Shown: positions 21,539 through 34,369 of the stretch, piece by piece | Layout of the letters: every line of letters begins with the position of its first letter | Position numbering within the stretch: position 1 is the first letter of the stretch | Source: Mycocentrospora acerina | Lineage: Eukaryota; Ascomycota; Dothideomycetes; Pleosporales | Direction: 5' to 3' | DNA length: 64,000 nucleotides | NCBI GenBank assembly: GCA_022701365.1 | Contig: JAKUHH010000103.1 | Coordinates: 124,001-188,000, forward strand | Position numbers and translations under genes: made by a program | The notes under the pieces: generated by a model | Databases searched by the model: none | What the model saw: the letters and a program-made list of their open reading frames with translations, nothing else | What the model was told of the DNA's origin: nothing

Positions 21539-24138
21539 ATGAGTGGAAGCAAGATAAACCAGTTCCTATTGAAGAAAATCTTTCACGCCTCCTCGGAGGA
21601 CCGCCGTCAGCAGACCAAGTCTCTCGAGCAGATCGCACGAGAAACAATCGGCGAGACGTACCTCGAAGAGGATCCTTCTGTCGCGGAGTGGTTTCGAGGC
21701 TTAGTACCGTCTTCACACGGCGTCGCTGAGTATGTGCGGGAACTGTTTCCGTCGGCGACATGGATGAGGAGATACAATTTGCACTGGCTGATGGGGGACG
21801 TGATTGCTGGTGAGAATAAATCCATTCCTAAGTTCAAATTATATTGCTTACCATGAGAAGGTGTTACGGTTGGGCTTGTTGTTGTCCCTCAGGCTATGGC
21901 GTACGCTTTGCTTGCTAGGTTGCCTCCAGCGTTTGGCTTGTACACTACGTTTACAGGTGCCTGTATATACTGGGTATTTGGTACATCTAAAGATATCGTG
22001 ATTGGTGTAAGCATTCACCTTCATCTCGCGAACTGACATGGTCATGTCTGCACGTAGAGGTTTTCACTGACCACGTCCCAGACTACAGCCGTTGGGTCTC
22101 TCCTAGTAGGCAGCGTGATCAGCAAGATCGAGGCTGAGAAGCCTGGCGTATACAAACCTCAAGATATCGCACATGCGCTTTCCTTCTTGGCTGGAATTGT
22201 GTTATTTATGTTGGGCATCTTGCGACTCGGTTGGCTGATTGAGTTCATTCCTTATGTTCCCATCTCAGCATTCGTCACGTCAGCGAGCATAACAATCATC
22301 GCTACCCAAATTCCTACAGTTTTAGGGATTACAGGTATTAACACGCGGGAATCTCCTTACAAAGTGTATGTCAATACCATCAAAAATTTGCCAAATGCAA
22401 AACTCGATGCGGCTATTGGTATCACATCGCTAGCGCTGCTCGTTCTCATTAGAAACGTCTGTACAAAGATGGAAGTGCGTCAACCAAGCAAGAAGAAGAT
22501 GTGGTCGCTGCTTTCTTCACTTCGACTCACGTTTACAATTCTGTTGTATACACTTATCAGTTGGGTCGTCCATCGCACGGTGCCAGAGGGAACAAGAAAG
22601 TTTCGTATCGTGGGGCACATTGACAAAGGTGCGCATTACGAAAAAGACATACACTCGAGTTTTCAACTGACAGTATTGTAGGTTTCAGTCATGCTGGTGT
22701 TCCGCCCATGGATAGCGAACTATTTGGGCTTGTCGCTTCAGAACTACCCGCCATAGTTGTCATTCTCATCGTGGAGCATATTGCCATTGCCAAGTCATTC
22801 GGTCGCATCTTCGGCTACAACATCCAACCGTCACAAGAGATGATCGCACAAGGTGCATCTAACATCCTCAGTCCGTTTGTGGGTGGTTATGTTTGTACTG
22901 GGTCGTTTGGAGCCTCCGCTGTGCTTTCCAAAGCAGCTGTACGAACGCCACTCGCAGGTCTGTTCAGTGCGATGGTGTTGGTGTTGGCGTTGTATGCGCT
23001 AACAGAAGTATTCTATTACATTCCGAACGCGGCATTAGCTGGGCTTATCATCCACTGTACTGTCAATCTCTTGACACCACCAAAGTCTCTGTACAAGTAT
23101 TGGCAGTTGTCGCCGTTTGAGCTCTTCATTTGGGTCTGCGGTGTTGTCATCGCCTTCTTCACAGATCTCGAGACTGCAATCTACGTCACAACTGGACTGT
23201 CATTTGCTATGCTTCTCATACGCATGTCGAGATCGCCCGGAAAATTCCGAGGCTCAGTGAATGTAACACAGATCATCAGGGAAGACCGAATCTGGGACAA
23301 AGATGCTTCTCATTCGAGATCGACTTCAACTGTAACTGCGCACCACGAACATACCAGCCACAGTCGCCAAGTCTTCCTTCCCTACGACACGAGTGATAAC
23401 CACAACCCCAGCGTTAAAATCGAGCCCGTATATCCTGGAGTCTTTATCTACCGCTTCAGCGAGAACTTCAACTACATTAATCAAGCTTACCACATTGACC
23501 ACCTCACGAAACACATCAAGGCACACACTCGCCGCTCGCACGCCAAGGACCATATCCGCCCAAGCGATCATCTGTGGTGCTACGACCTGCCATCGAAACA
23601 ACAGACCGAAGAGAGTTCTTTCCTACCTATCCTCCGAGCTGTTGTCCTTGATTTCTCTGCAGTGAATGTTTTAGATGTGACTAGCGTGCAGGGACTTGTT
23701 GATCTGAGAGAAACACTCGACAGATACGCTGGCCCTGAACCTGTTGAGTGGCATATCGCTGGCGTGCATAATCGCTGGACCCGCCGTGCTCTAATTTCCG
23801 CTGGATTTGGCTCACCAGCCGCTAATGGAGCGGGGAAGATGGGGAATTGGTGTCCAGCATACGCTGTCACAGTGTCAACTCTTCATATGAGTGGAGAAGA
23901 AAAACCTGAACTTCAAACCTTGAATTCGGTGCTAAGCGCAGGGTGTGATAGTGAGAATGTCTCAGCTACATTGGAACGTACCAAGAGTCCGAGTTTGGAG
24001 CCTGACGGAACGAGAAGATTAATACCTTTGTATGGAGTCGATAGACCGTTTTTTCATGTTGATTTGCATTACGCCGTTGATGCTGCAGTTCGGAATGCGA
24101 CTACTAAGGATAGGATGAAGGATACAGAAGTTGCGTAA
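21539..24138 (+). CDS. SulP-family sulfate permease with STAS domain
   Basis: Predicted plasma-membrane sulfate transporter of about 806 aa. Exons 21539-21809, 21861-22006, 22082-22628 and 22682-24138 (2421 nt). The cytosolic N-terminus leads into the SulP core: GVTVGLVVVPQAMAYALLAR, LPPAFGLYTTFTGACIYWVF and GTSKDIVIG, then about 10-12 membrane segments to near residue 470. SFGASAVLSKAAVRTPLAGL is the conserved pore-region motif. A C-terminal STAS domain holds LRAVVLDFSAVNVLDVTSVQ (near residue 640), preceded by a Ser/His-rich linker. It resembles the fungal CYS-13/CYS-14 and SUL1/SUL2 group, which import sulfate under sulfur limitation. The start lies in CCACCATGA. It is convergent with the TRI12-type transporter. 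Confidence 0.93.
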
Positions 24139-24393
24139 CGATAAAAATTTAACTTTTCAGATGGTCACGTCATGTTAAAAGATCCGAGGACATTTGAATT
24201 ACCGCATGATGAGACTGACTCATTGTTTAGACCAAGAGTATGATGATCGCCGATTGAGGCATCTATAGATGGTTTTATTAAACAAAACGACGTATTTATC
24301 AAATCTCTGCGTACTCGCCCAAATTTCATCATCATTGAATATGATTTGCAGTGCTTTTTATCTCTCTTTTTGATTATGTTTTTTCCCGAATTC

Positions 24394-26368
24394 TCACACA
24401 GGAGGGTGAGCAATGTGTGCGTCCAGAAGAGGTCCAATGTTCCCCACAAAGAAACTCAAAATGAAGCACGACCCACCAAAGGCGATGGAGCAGTAGTATG
24501 GCCAAGCATAAGCCTTTGAAAAGGCTAATTGGGTAGCGGCAACGATCATGTCGTATGAATTCTTCTTCAGAATGAGAGGGTTGGTGGCAAGAATCTCCCT
24601 GACTTCGTTGAATCGCGCATGGCCCATGAGTTCAGTGATTTCCTTGATCAAAGCGAGACCTTCAGGCCGGAATGGATTTACAACGAGCCCCAGCGCGAGA
24701 GTTTTCGTGGCCACAATGTCGGTCAAGTACCCGGTGGCTTTGTGTTCGAACAGATTTAGGTACACAGCGAAACCAATGGCACCGCCAAGATAGCGGATAC
24801 TGAGCGTGATTGCGGTGACAGTCGCAATGAGTTCGTCTGGGCAAGCGATTTGTGCAATAATCGAGCAGGGTATGATGACACCACCGACGCCGAGGGAAGC
24901 GAAGGTTACGATGGCGTACATGGTGCCGAGGTTGTGTGGCGTGCTAATGGCAATCGCACCTGTGAAGGCAGTCATCAAGCCGGTAAAAAATATCATGAGA
25001 GCACGGATACGGCCCTTGGTGGCGGGGATGAGAACAAGGCAGATGACTGCACCCAAAATGATGCCGAAACCGACGGGGAGACCTCGCAAACCGACACCAG
25101 TTGGATCATCGCCTGTGATTGATTAGAAATAGTGCTAACAGGAATACAGTTGCACTGGATCAACTAACCATATACGTTGTAAACTTGTGTTGGCCAAAGG
25201 AGAAGTACCACGAAAAAATTGCCGCCACTTAGAAAAGTGATGAGTAGAATGACAATCATAGTCTTTTTTGCCTTGTGAAACAAAGCTCTGGGCACCATGG
25301 GATGAGGAGCAAAGAACTCCCAAATGAAAAATGCGATTATCATAACTAAGCCAATGATGAGAGGTACAATGTTGTGTACACTTCCCCAAGGATACTTGTC
25401 AAATTAGTCACAACTTCTAATATTCAATCTGAGCCAACTTACTTGTGTTGCACCCCATTGCAGTCCCATCATGAAGCATGTAACACCACCAATACTGAGA
25501 AAACCCCCAATGTAATCAATTTGGCCAAGGACATAGCGAGCGGTGTATTCGTCATTGAGACGAGAGGGATCGTGGTAACAAAAGGTGACAAGTAATAGGC
25601 CGATGAAGTTCCAGAGGCCGACAAAAAGCCCATTCCAGCGCCAGTTGTGTTCGGCAATGAGCTGCGAATACAACACCGAGGGGCAAAAGGGCAAGATGGT
25701 TATCACCACAAGTCCAACGTACTTGCCACGGTCTTTGACGGGTACAACCTCGCCAGTACCAGCAAGTGCAATTAATTCGTTTAGTCCAGCACCGATACCA
25801 GAGAAGACGTTGCCAGCTAGAAATTGTTAGCAAGCTTCTCGATCAATTGGTGTGATGGATGTACCAATTGCAATGTTCATCGTGTTTGCTGTAGAAGTGA
25901 TGATAGGTCCAATGATGAGCATCACTTGGCCGACCATTGCCACATATCGACGTCCAAAAATATCCGATAGCGCTCCAACGAACGGACAAAGAGCAGCATT
26001 GGGAATTAGATACCCGATGATAAACCAGACATACCGATCGACACCACCGATGTCTTGGTAGATTATGGGGAGACAGCCACCAAAAAGAAATAGTGGAATT
26101 TGAGAGCCAATCCAAAGGAAAGACATGGAGAGCAGGGTCATGAAGAGTTTAGAATTCATCTACAACATGTGTTAGTTGTCTTGCATGAAAATGCAGATTG
26201 TAGCGTTCTTACCTTCTCATGAACAGGGGGCCCAGCACTGCGTGTGGGACCGAGACTCAGTTGCTGTTTCTCAATCTCACTGGGAGGCGTACGAGTTGCG
26301 GTGCGCTCCATGTGCAATTCTTCCCCCTTCTCTCCCAAGTCATCTTGTGTCCGTGTTGGCGTCAACAT
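24394..26368 (-). CDS. MFS efflux transporter of the TRI12 family
   Basis: Predicted 14-segment major facilitator of about 589 aa. Exons (minus): 26368-26213, 26159-25865, 25816-25443, 25394-25169 and 25112-24394 (1770 nt). All introns are 48-56 nt GT-AG. A hydrophilic N-terminus of 50 residues precedes the membrane core, with VWFIIGYLIPNAALCPFVGA, LSDIFGRRYVAMVGQVMLII (motif A), NVFSGIGAGLNELIAL and AEHNWRWNGLFVGLWNFIGL. A late loop contains GVGLRGLPVGFGIILGA. This pattern fits the fungal trichothecene-efflux-pump family, whose members also export other compounds or act as siderophore-type permeases. No toxin biosynthesis gene is seen nearby, so its substrate is open. A 25-bp-spaced direct repeat lies 300-350 bp upstream. 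Confidence 0.9.
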
Positions 26369-26669
26369 TTTGAGCGGTTCGAATGTGTAAGATCACACTC
26401 GTACAACAGAGAACCGGTAATAATGCAAAAAGTTGAAACGGGCTTGAAACCCTATTGCAACAACATTCTGTGCTGCCTCTGGCTTCTATATCCTACAGAT
26501 GATCTGGTGTTGAAGTACACTAAGAATGCCGGTTCGTCACTAGTGTAATAATAACCGCGGCAAAATGACGATTTGGCCCAATGCACAGGGCCTGGTCACT
26601 CACGCGGTTGAAAGCGATAAAGTTCGTAGCCAAACAAAGTTGCAGAAATGCGCCAAGTTCTTTGGCCGA

Positions 26670-26718
26670 GACGATCGTACCCATTTTGCGGGGTGACGAT
26701 CACGTTCATTTTGCGGGG
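26670..26718. promoter_or_regulatory. Direct repeat upstream of the TRI12-type transporter
   Basis: Two head-to-tail copies share GACGATC and then CATTTTGCGGGG: 26670-26693 and 26695-26718, period 25 bp. They lie about 300-350 bp upstream of the transporter start codon. The GCGGGG core is compatible with zinc-cluster or C2H2 regulator sites. A regulatory role is inference. Confidence 0.4.
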
Positions 26719-29700
26719 AGAGCTCATATCAGACTAGCGTGATCTCGGCGTCGAAGCTTAGCACCAGCATCGGCCATTTAGAGATGGGGGATTATCCCGC
26801 TACACGATGCCAACAAAAATCCTATGCTTTTCACAAACAGAACCATCATGGTTTCTCTCTCGCAATCTCTCAAAACGTCCAGTCATAGGATGGGCCAATA
26901 TTCGTCGAGGAAAAATCTTGGCTTAGATGGCGATTCGTGGCAGTGGTCATTAACTTTCAAGGCATCGCTCATTTCAATTGGCGCAAAACGGGAAGTCGTC
27001 TTACAATTTTCTAGTCGATCCAGAACTTTGCAACCTAAGAAGGGACTATTTCCTCCGTCTCGACATTAGCACCGGAACTGCCGACTAACACAGTGTTGTC
27101 GGCCGCCGTTGCTTTCGACTCCCCAAGCGCTGGTTGCCATGTGCCTCGGGCTATAGGCACATGTGCGCCTAATCTTGGGGATGATTGATAGCAGGCACCA
27201 CTGCGCCTCGCTCGCATTATGATCGTGTTCTAATTAATCTCAATTTGTTATCTAGTCGCCATCTTATGTTGTACAAGCTCTTAGTCTCAGGAACACTGGA
27301 GATACGGTGAATACGGCAGCGTTGTGCGCAACAACAGCCGAATAATACCGGGGGATCAGGGTTGTAATATGAGTGCAGCAATACCCTAACCTAATATAGT
27401 AAGCACCGGCAGCCCTGAATCCGTTGATATAGACATGAAATCATTGATCCATACATTACAATCCAAGGAGCCGAGGTACTTTGACCTTATCATAGGAAAC
27501 CACCCGAGAGGCTTGACTACTCAGAGCCACCTCATGCAACCAGCTTCATGGCGTCGCAAGCTCATCATGACAACATGCACACTTCTAAGATATTCACAAA
27601 TTCGTACATCGGTTGAAAACGGAAGCGAGGGATTGATCCTATAACCTTTGGCTCATTGCAAAACTGCCTCGGCCTGGGACTTGCAACCAATAAAGTGTTA
27701 CATATGGAAGGCACACCCACCGCATATTGCTGCAATGTGCAACAAACTAACACGTTGTGATGTCGAGATTTGTCATTAACATGTGCCAGAATTCTTCTTG
27801 TGGTTTCTGTTGCCGAGTAACTTGCTCTTACGTTTTCAAATGAGTAATTAGGTCACAAAACATTATGTTGTTGCACAGAAATGCACTGGTGAGATAGTGC
27901 CATGCGTTTCCAGAACTTTCAAAGAAAATCTTTTAACTTTTACTCCAACATTTCATCGACACGTGGATTTTTATTGTGTAATTCCAAGACAGCAGGAGAG
28001 TTTGGCTAAGGATCTAAACCAGTCGACTGTACTTGCTCATGACACACATTCTGAACAGTCGAGGAACAAGTATGCAACCAACGCCTAGTTCTTACTTCTG
28101 TATTTCACATGTAATAGGCTACATTGTGCCTCCCTGACTTCTTTCTTTTGCAGAAAATGGACATTTAATGCCTGAACTTTCGTAGGACGAGCCGTTTCTG
28201 TACACGTCGCCCTACACATTGAACTTGATAATCGTGCGATTTGCAGACGCAGCCTACGGTCATACTTCTCAATCTCGATTCCCGAATGACTCTGATGCAC
28301 AGATATGAGATAATCGTAGCCTGCGAAGTAGTTGACTGGCGAAGTTGGTTTCAGGAGCTTGCAGTTCTGTATCCCTTGAGACGTATCGTTAATCAAAGAA
28401 GAAGAAGAAGAAGAAGAAGAAGAAGAAGGGGAAATTTGGTTGTTGAAAAGAGCAGTTACAAAAAACTGCCAAACTCTTATGAAAATTTTATTGAGCTGTA
28501 GCTAAAGTACAACAAGAGTCAAGAGTATGGTAGCAGTGTTAAGCCCCCAACAAAATTAAACGGATTTTTAGATTTGAAAGTAAAATCTCAACTTCCAAAT
28601 CTTTAGTACAGTTGAGTATGCCCAAAAATGCGCGTTGTTGTTCTTCTTCCTCTTTCGGGCAGTACCCTGGCTAAAGAATATCATTCATGAGTTTTCCACG
28701 CGAAGACATTAACACCCCTCAGCTATTGTCAACGGAAGATGCGACGATTAACAGCCAAACTTTTTTTTTCCAATAACTCCACATGTTTTATAAATATCTT
28801 TTTAAAAGTCTAGGTCTCGATATATCGAATTTTCAACGCTGATCTAGCCACCAGTGGAAACTTCCGTAGCTTTGTAATCGGCGCGAAACGAACGCTTGTG
28901 GTGGACATGTGGTGTCAAATGTGGCAAAAGAAACCAGTGATCCTTTACTTTACTTAGTTTCGACGCCCTTTCTAGGCTTTGCATTGGCAAATCTTTCGCA
29001 TATTTGCAAGTCTTGCTCTTTCACATTCAAAGGTCCGCCGTTGTCTTAACGCACCGTCAGTCAGATTAGCATACATTGGAAAAAACAACCCTGAAGTTGA
29101 GCATTATATATCGTCTTCACTTAGGCAGTTTTTGCACCTCAACCGATTACAAATCGTATTCGACAACAGAAAACATGTGAGGCAGGTTTTGATACTAATT
29201 GACTCGACATCTCTTCATTGATGAATTTGTTTTAAATTCAATTTCACCAGCCGAGTAAAAAAATGAGTGCTATGACACTTCAGAAATCTGTGAACTTTCC
29301 GGCATCCTCGTCAGCCTCGTGCGTACTTGACATGCAACTCCTGTAAAGTTCGCCATCTAATTCATTCGCTTGCAAATGTGCTTTATTTCATCTTCTTTTG
29401 ATTTCTATGTGATCTGTAGGTCGTTACATTAGAAAATTTTCAACAAAATTGCGGAGTGGTGAAGGTTGCGAAGAGATAAAAGGCGACGGATGATCAATAC
29501 TACCAGCTGATCCAGCCAATACTTCATGGTGCACTGAAGATGGCGTGAGAGCTACTTTGCGACGCGTGGAAAATGGCATGTAAGGCGCTTGAGAGTCCTG
29601 CAGTACAGAAGACGAATGCTGATGAATTCCCCAAGTCGAGATCAAAGGCTCAGATGTCATGATTGGGAAGGAGCGGACAACCAGACAAGGCACCCAAGGT

Positions 29701-30342
29701 ACAAATAAATGAGAAATAACTAAAACTGGAAGAGCCGACTAATGTAGAATTTGTGAACATGGATAGCTACCAGTATCTATGGGTTTGATTTAAGCCAAGG
29801 TACCCATTTCACTAACAACCATTCTTCGATGTACGGAACTGAATTACGGTCAGTCATTGTATTAAGAAGAAACGTATTAAATTTTTTTATGTACCCAAAC
29901 TTTGGATTGCTGAAGTCTGATTGCCGACATATGAAAGATCAGAAGTGTTGGAAAGTGCTGCGCAGCACGTAGTTCATGACTCAGCAATGAGGACGATAGA
30001 ACCTTTTTGCTCCATGTAGTGTGGTTTGAACACTTGATTTGGATAAGATAGAAGGATATTTATGCTACTAGAATGATTTTGCAGAACACACTCATCTCGA
30101 TGAACCAAATTTTCGAAGGACTGAACCATAGTTCAAGAGGTGGGCCATCAGCAGAGCCAATGACAATGATTGTAATTCAATACCATGGAATGACTATTAG
30201 CTGCAACTATGGTACGAATATGTCAATTCCAATCTGAATCTGAGCAAATGCTAGATGTTTGAATTTATATGTGCCTTTTTATTTCCACTTGGAGAAGTGT
30301 CTCGATCGTCGCTTTCCTCTCCATCAACTAAAATTTATCAAC
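26719..30342. other. Gene-poor 3.6-kb intergenic
   Basis: No frame longer than about 90 codons with sensible composition, no family motifs, and AT content moderately above the gene-rich parts. An AAG microsatellite lies at 28396-28429. It could hold old decayed sequence, but I could not identify any. Confidence 0.45.
28396..28429. repeat. GAA trinucleotide microsatellite
   Basis: About eleven AAG/GAA units in non-coding DNA of the gene-poor region. Confidence 0.9.
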
Positions 30343-30837
30343 ATGTCACCTTCTCAACTCAGCAAGCTTGAACAACTTCGTATCAAACATGCTAAAAACC
30401 TCGAAAGTACTGGTTTCAGGAGCCATGCTGCCCTCGAAGCGGAAATTTTAAGCCTAAAAGCCATTTACAATACCATTCTCCAGGATTGGACCGTCCGCCA
30501 GAATGTCTACAAAGTAGAAGTAAAGCCTTTGGAAGATTTAGGAGAAGAGATTCAAAAATTAAAATTAGACAACAAGCAATCCAAGCGAGATCTCAGAACC
30601 TACCAAAAAGCCAACAGGATTTTGGCGCTGTTCCGCAAACAATATCCGCCAGGCCATGCTATGCGCAATGGTACAGACGGTATCGATTGGCTCACAAATT
30701 ACAATCGCCTGATGGGGCGACACCTCTACTGCTCTGGAATTGAGGTTGTGACACGTTTTAAGAGTTTGAGGAAGGCTGTTGGCAAGTTGCAGCAGGATCA
30801 TGCTCAGTTGTTACGAAATGAGGTGACCACGGAATAG
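30343..30837 (+). CDS. Hypothetical coiled-coil protein, 164 aa
   Basis: Single-exon frame with start context CAACATGTC; the same frame extends 28 codons upstream to another ATG but without typical context. The protein begins MSPSQLSKLEQLRIKHAKNL. It has alternating charged and hydrophobic residues suggesting helices or coiled coil (EILSLKAIYNTILQDWTV, EEIQKLKLDNKQSKRDL) and ends in another helix (KAVGKLQQDHAQLLRNEV). No signal peptide, zinc ligands or known domain. It stands alone in gene-poor DNA, so it may be lineage-restricted. I do not recognise a family. Confidence 0.55.
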   Translation: MSPSQLSKLEQLRIKHAKNLESTGFRSHAALEAEILSLKAIYNTILQDWTVRQNVYKVEVKPLEDLGEEIQKLKLDNKQSKRDLRTYQKANRILALFRKQYPPGHAMRNGTDGIDWLTNYNRLMGRHLYCSGIEVVTRFKSLRKAVGKLQQDHAQLLRNEVTTE

Positions 30838-32606
30838 AGTTCAATTTGCTCCTCGTTTGATCAAGATTTTTTTGTCAGGACACCGTGAGAGAGTCTTTGC
30901 TACTACATGAGAGCCATTCATGGTAGCTTCAAGTTTTTGATTGGGGAGAACACATATATGGCGTTTTTTTACATGGCTTGGAACAATTTATAGCAAATAG
31001 AGAAGTGGCGAATAAATGGATTTAATCTTGATTTCTTACGTTCAATAAACTCTACCCTACTAGTTTGATATTTTGCGTAAAAGAACTCCTCATTTTCTGT
31101 TTGTGACAACTTTTGAAATGTCCCCACATCAGATCTTGTTTCACAAAACCCCAAAAACTCCATCCAAACAATGATTCGGGTCACATGGTTGACGTGGAAT
31201 TCAACAAACGTCTGTAAAAAGTGCAAAGATAACTTCAATTGAAGCATTGCGTGCTGGGTTTTAAGTGAATCTTCTGCAAATTCAACTGTCTAATGTTGAC
31301 TTGATCTTTATGACAAAAATGATCGTAATATAATCTTTGAACCTCGCTGAAACCGTGCGTTGGCTTCAGGTGCTACTATGCGATAATATGTCTGTACAGC
31401 CTTCTAGACTCTGTTTCGGACTTATAAGGATAGATTTTGCTATCAATACCGCTGAGGAGGAACATGTAAAATACTGAGCGCACTAATATATCTCCTTGAT
31501 AAGGCAGAAACGAAACACGATCTTCGCGTTATGGTCAACATGTAGCATGAAAGAATGAGACCTAATCATAGCCGACTATAATTAAGTAGAGCGCTGGACC
31601 GTTTCTCCACTCTCTTGCTTTGTAGTGTCCATATTTGACGCTCCTCCAAGAATAAGAAATGTTGAGGCTAACTGCTGCCCTTATCTTGTCCACTCCGACA
31701 ACGCTTGACTGTGATATTCAGTGCATGACTGATAATTGCAGCTTATCTGCACATTTGAATGACTCAGCTCAGAAGTCGACTATTAGAGAACACACAGTAA
31801 TAAAGTATTGGTCATGACGGGCGATTTCTCGGACTTGATCAATTTCCGGAATACGGGCTCTTCAAAAGTTTGCCCGTCATCTTCTCTTTTTCGTATTTTG
31901 AGTCGGACCCGTATTGATTAAAATGGCCACTACGTTATTCGTCTCAGGGGGTGGTGTCGAGATGGCATATGGTCAACAGTCGCGTACCCAGATTCAAAGG
32001 CATGGCGAAGAACTCGAAACGTGTAAGTAGGGCTGTAATGCCCCAATGGTTAGTATGCACGAGCAAGGGTAGGAGTGGAGTCATCGCCTTTCAAAGAACC
32101 TTGAAGCTACCCGTCCGATTGACATGAGAAGCCGAGACAATGTGACCAACGATGATTGCAAACAAAAACGTACATGGACTTTAATGAAAGCGATGACGAA
32201 ATGCTCGGCGCGAACAAGGCTAGCCCGCAAAAAGTTCTGATCGATATCTCCAAAGCAACGCTGCACTCACAATTAGAGCCATCCCAGGGTTGGATGGCAA
32301 CCAACAACACACCGGGCCGATTGTAGTGCCCGTTCTTTAAATAACTTGATAATCCTTGTGTGAAGTACAGGTTCAGCCCCCCTAGGTTGGTTGTTCGTAC
32401 ACGTGAGTTTGGTAGAAGGGGCAGCACCTTACTTGGTAGATGGCTGGGCCGTGTTTGCCCATGCGCCGTGCTGATGGCTTCAACCTCAGCTGCCCTCGCG
32501 TGTCGGAAATTGTTGCAAATCACACACAACACCTGGCCAGCATCGTCGTAGTCAGGCAGTCTCTCATCTTTCCATTACGACCCGCACAGACAACCCCTAA
32601 ATCTAA
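30838..32606. other. 1.8-kb intergenic
   Basis: Short frames only, AT-rich near 30900-31700, with no motif recognised. The final 300 bases presumably include the promoter of the EthD-fold gene. Confidence 0.45.
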
Positions 32607-32968
32607 ATGATGACCGCCCAGGGCAGGCTAGCTACCGTCATCTCGTACCCCTCGAAACATCCCGAGAGCGGTGAAGATCTCAAGTTCGACATAGATTACT
32701 ACGTGACCAAACACCTACCGATGATCGAGCGGCCTGGGGATCGCCCGGCAGGCAGGCATGGTCCATCATCCGCTTCCCAAACCCTTGCCCGCTCACTGGC
32801 CAGACGCCGTTGTATGGAGTACAGGCGACGTGCTATTGGAATTCGTTGGAGGAGTTTGAAGAAGCGTCGGCAAAGGGCATCGCAGCAGCCACAGCAGATG
32901 TTCCAAACTTCTCGAATATAAATCCTGTAGTGGCGATTGGAGAGGTTAAGTCGCAAGGTGAAGTGTAG
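32607..32968 (+). pseudogene. EthD-fold small protein with a single-base frameshift
   Basis: The N-terminal frame gives LATVISYPSKHPESGEDLKF then DIDYYVTKHLPMIER. This matches the ferredoxin-like EthD family, about 100-110 aa proteins often beside catabolic or pigment genes. After about 32735 the homologous reading continues in another frame: LYGVQATCYWNSLEEFEEAS, ADVPNFSNINPVVAIGEVKS, stop at 32966. The two frames differ by one missing base in the segment GAGCGGCCTGGGGA around 32729-32740, where the family has a tryptophan-containing WG motif. No GT-AG intron in the right phase bridges the gap without deleting conserved residues. Read as it stands, the product is an aberrant 104-aa protein with an Arg-rich tail. 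Either a recent inactivation or a sequencing error. Confidence 0.75.
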
Positions 32969-33239
32969 TAAAATCTCAAAGGCAATACATTGGCTCTATT
33001 GAAGCTTCCAGGTGGGCACGTGGGGCCAGCACAATCCGATTCTACACCTGTCAAAAGATGACGGACCGTCCGATGCTCAAACCCGTCTTCTGCAATTGCA
33101 ATGCAGAGACTGTTGCGAGACACTGGCAATAGCGTCGCAGCTCCCACATCTACCCCGCCTTTGGCCAATCGCGACAACCTCAAACATCAACACAGACACA
33201 GACATCGATACAGAAACAGATGCAAACGCAAGCACCGTC

Positions 33240-34314
33240 ATGGCAAAAGCTAAAATTGTCGTGACACGGCAGCTTGTCGATGAAGCCCAGGCTTTACTCG
33301 ACGCCAACTCCGAGGAGCTACAAGTCGTGCAATGGAAATCGGACAAGGTCCGCCGCAACCAATCTTCAGCTGGACACGTTCAACCAAGCTTATTGTCTCC
33401 AGCCCTGTGACCGCTCATGGCTCCTCTCCAATGCTAAAGGGGCAACCGGAATTCTCGTGATGCTCTCCGACAAGGTCGACGAAGAGCTCGTCCAAGCAGC
33501 CGGACCTCAACTCAAAGCCATAGCCTCCTTCTCCGTCGGGACCGATCACATCGACCGTGCCGCCCTGAAGGCGTGCAACATCCGCCTCGGCTACACGCCC
33601 ACGTGTCTCACCGATGCTGTCGCAGACCTAACTATTATGCTGATCCTGATGGCGCAGCGACGTGGCGGGGAATCCATGGCAGCCGTGGCGAGAGGCGAGT
33701 GGCCGCAGATGCCGTGGCATCCCCTTCTGATGACGGGGCCACAGCTACGGGGCGCAACAGTGGGATTTCTGGGCTTTGGACGAATCAGCCAGGCGGCGCT
33801 GCAAAGACTCTTGGCGTTTGGCATCAAAAAGGCCATCTACCTGACGTCCAAACCAGGACAGCCTGTCAGGGAGGATCATTTCGGGTTGGTAAAAGACGCG
33901 TCTATTCCCATCGAATCAGCCTCGTCGGCCGATCAGCTCGCTCGCGAAAGTGACGTCGTCATTGTAGGATGCGCACTCACCCCCGAGACCAAACATCTCG
34001 TTAGCACGGCCTTTTTCGAGAAGATGAAGCCCCTCGCCGTCATTGTGAACATTGCGCGGGGCCCGGTCATTGATACAAACGCACTGGTCAAGGCGCTGGA
34101 TCAAGGACAAATATTTGGCGCGGGACTGGATGTCATCGAGAATGAGCCCAATATCCAGAAGGACCATCCGATACTAAAGCAGCCGAGGTGTGTCTTGGTC
34201 CCGCATATTGGGAGTGCCACAATCGAGACAAGACAGCAAATGGCTGAGGAAAGCGTAAGAAATCTGCTGGCGGGCATAAGTGGGGGAGACATGGTAAACG
34301 AGCTGGAATTATAG
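33240..34314 (+). CDS. D-isomer-specific 2-hydroxyacid dehydrogenase (glyoxylate/hydroxypyruvate reductase-like)
   Basis: NAD(P)-dependent dehydrogenase of about 339 aa that reduces 2-oxo acids such as glyoxylate or hydroxypyruvate (family knowledge). Exon 1 is 33240-33347 (MAKAKIVVTRQLVDEAQALL); the 55-nt intron 33348-33402 has an unusual donor GTCCGC; exon 2 runs to 34314. Motifs: substrate side SVGTDHIDRAALKACNIRLG; nucleotide-binding TVGFLGFGRISQAAL (near residue 173); catalytic Arg in NIARGPVIDTNALV, Glu in GLDVIENEP and His in LVPHIGSATIETRQQM. All three catalytic residues are present. It lies 271 bp after the broken EthD gene and is convergent, with a gap of 55 bp, with the FAD oxidoreductase. 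This suggests a small catabolic neighbourhood. Confidence 0.92.
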
Positions 34315-34369
34315 ACAGCTCCAGCTCTTTCTTTCTCAGGCATAATATGTGTTGTTCTCAAACATGCTA

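Noticed and set aside
24394..26718. Possible trichothecene biosynthetic locus because of the TRI12-type pump
   Set aside because: No terpene synthase, P450 or acetyltransferase gene occurs in the window, and TRI12-family pumps are widespread in fungi that make no trichothecenes.
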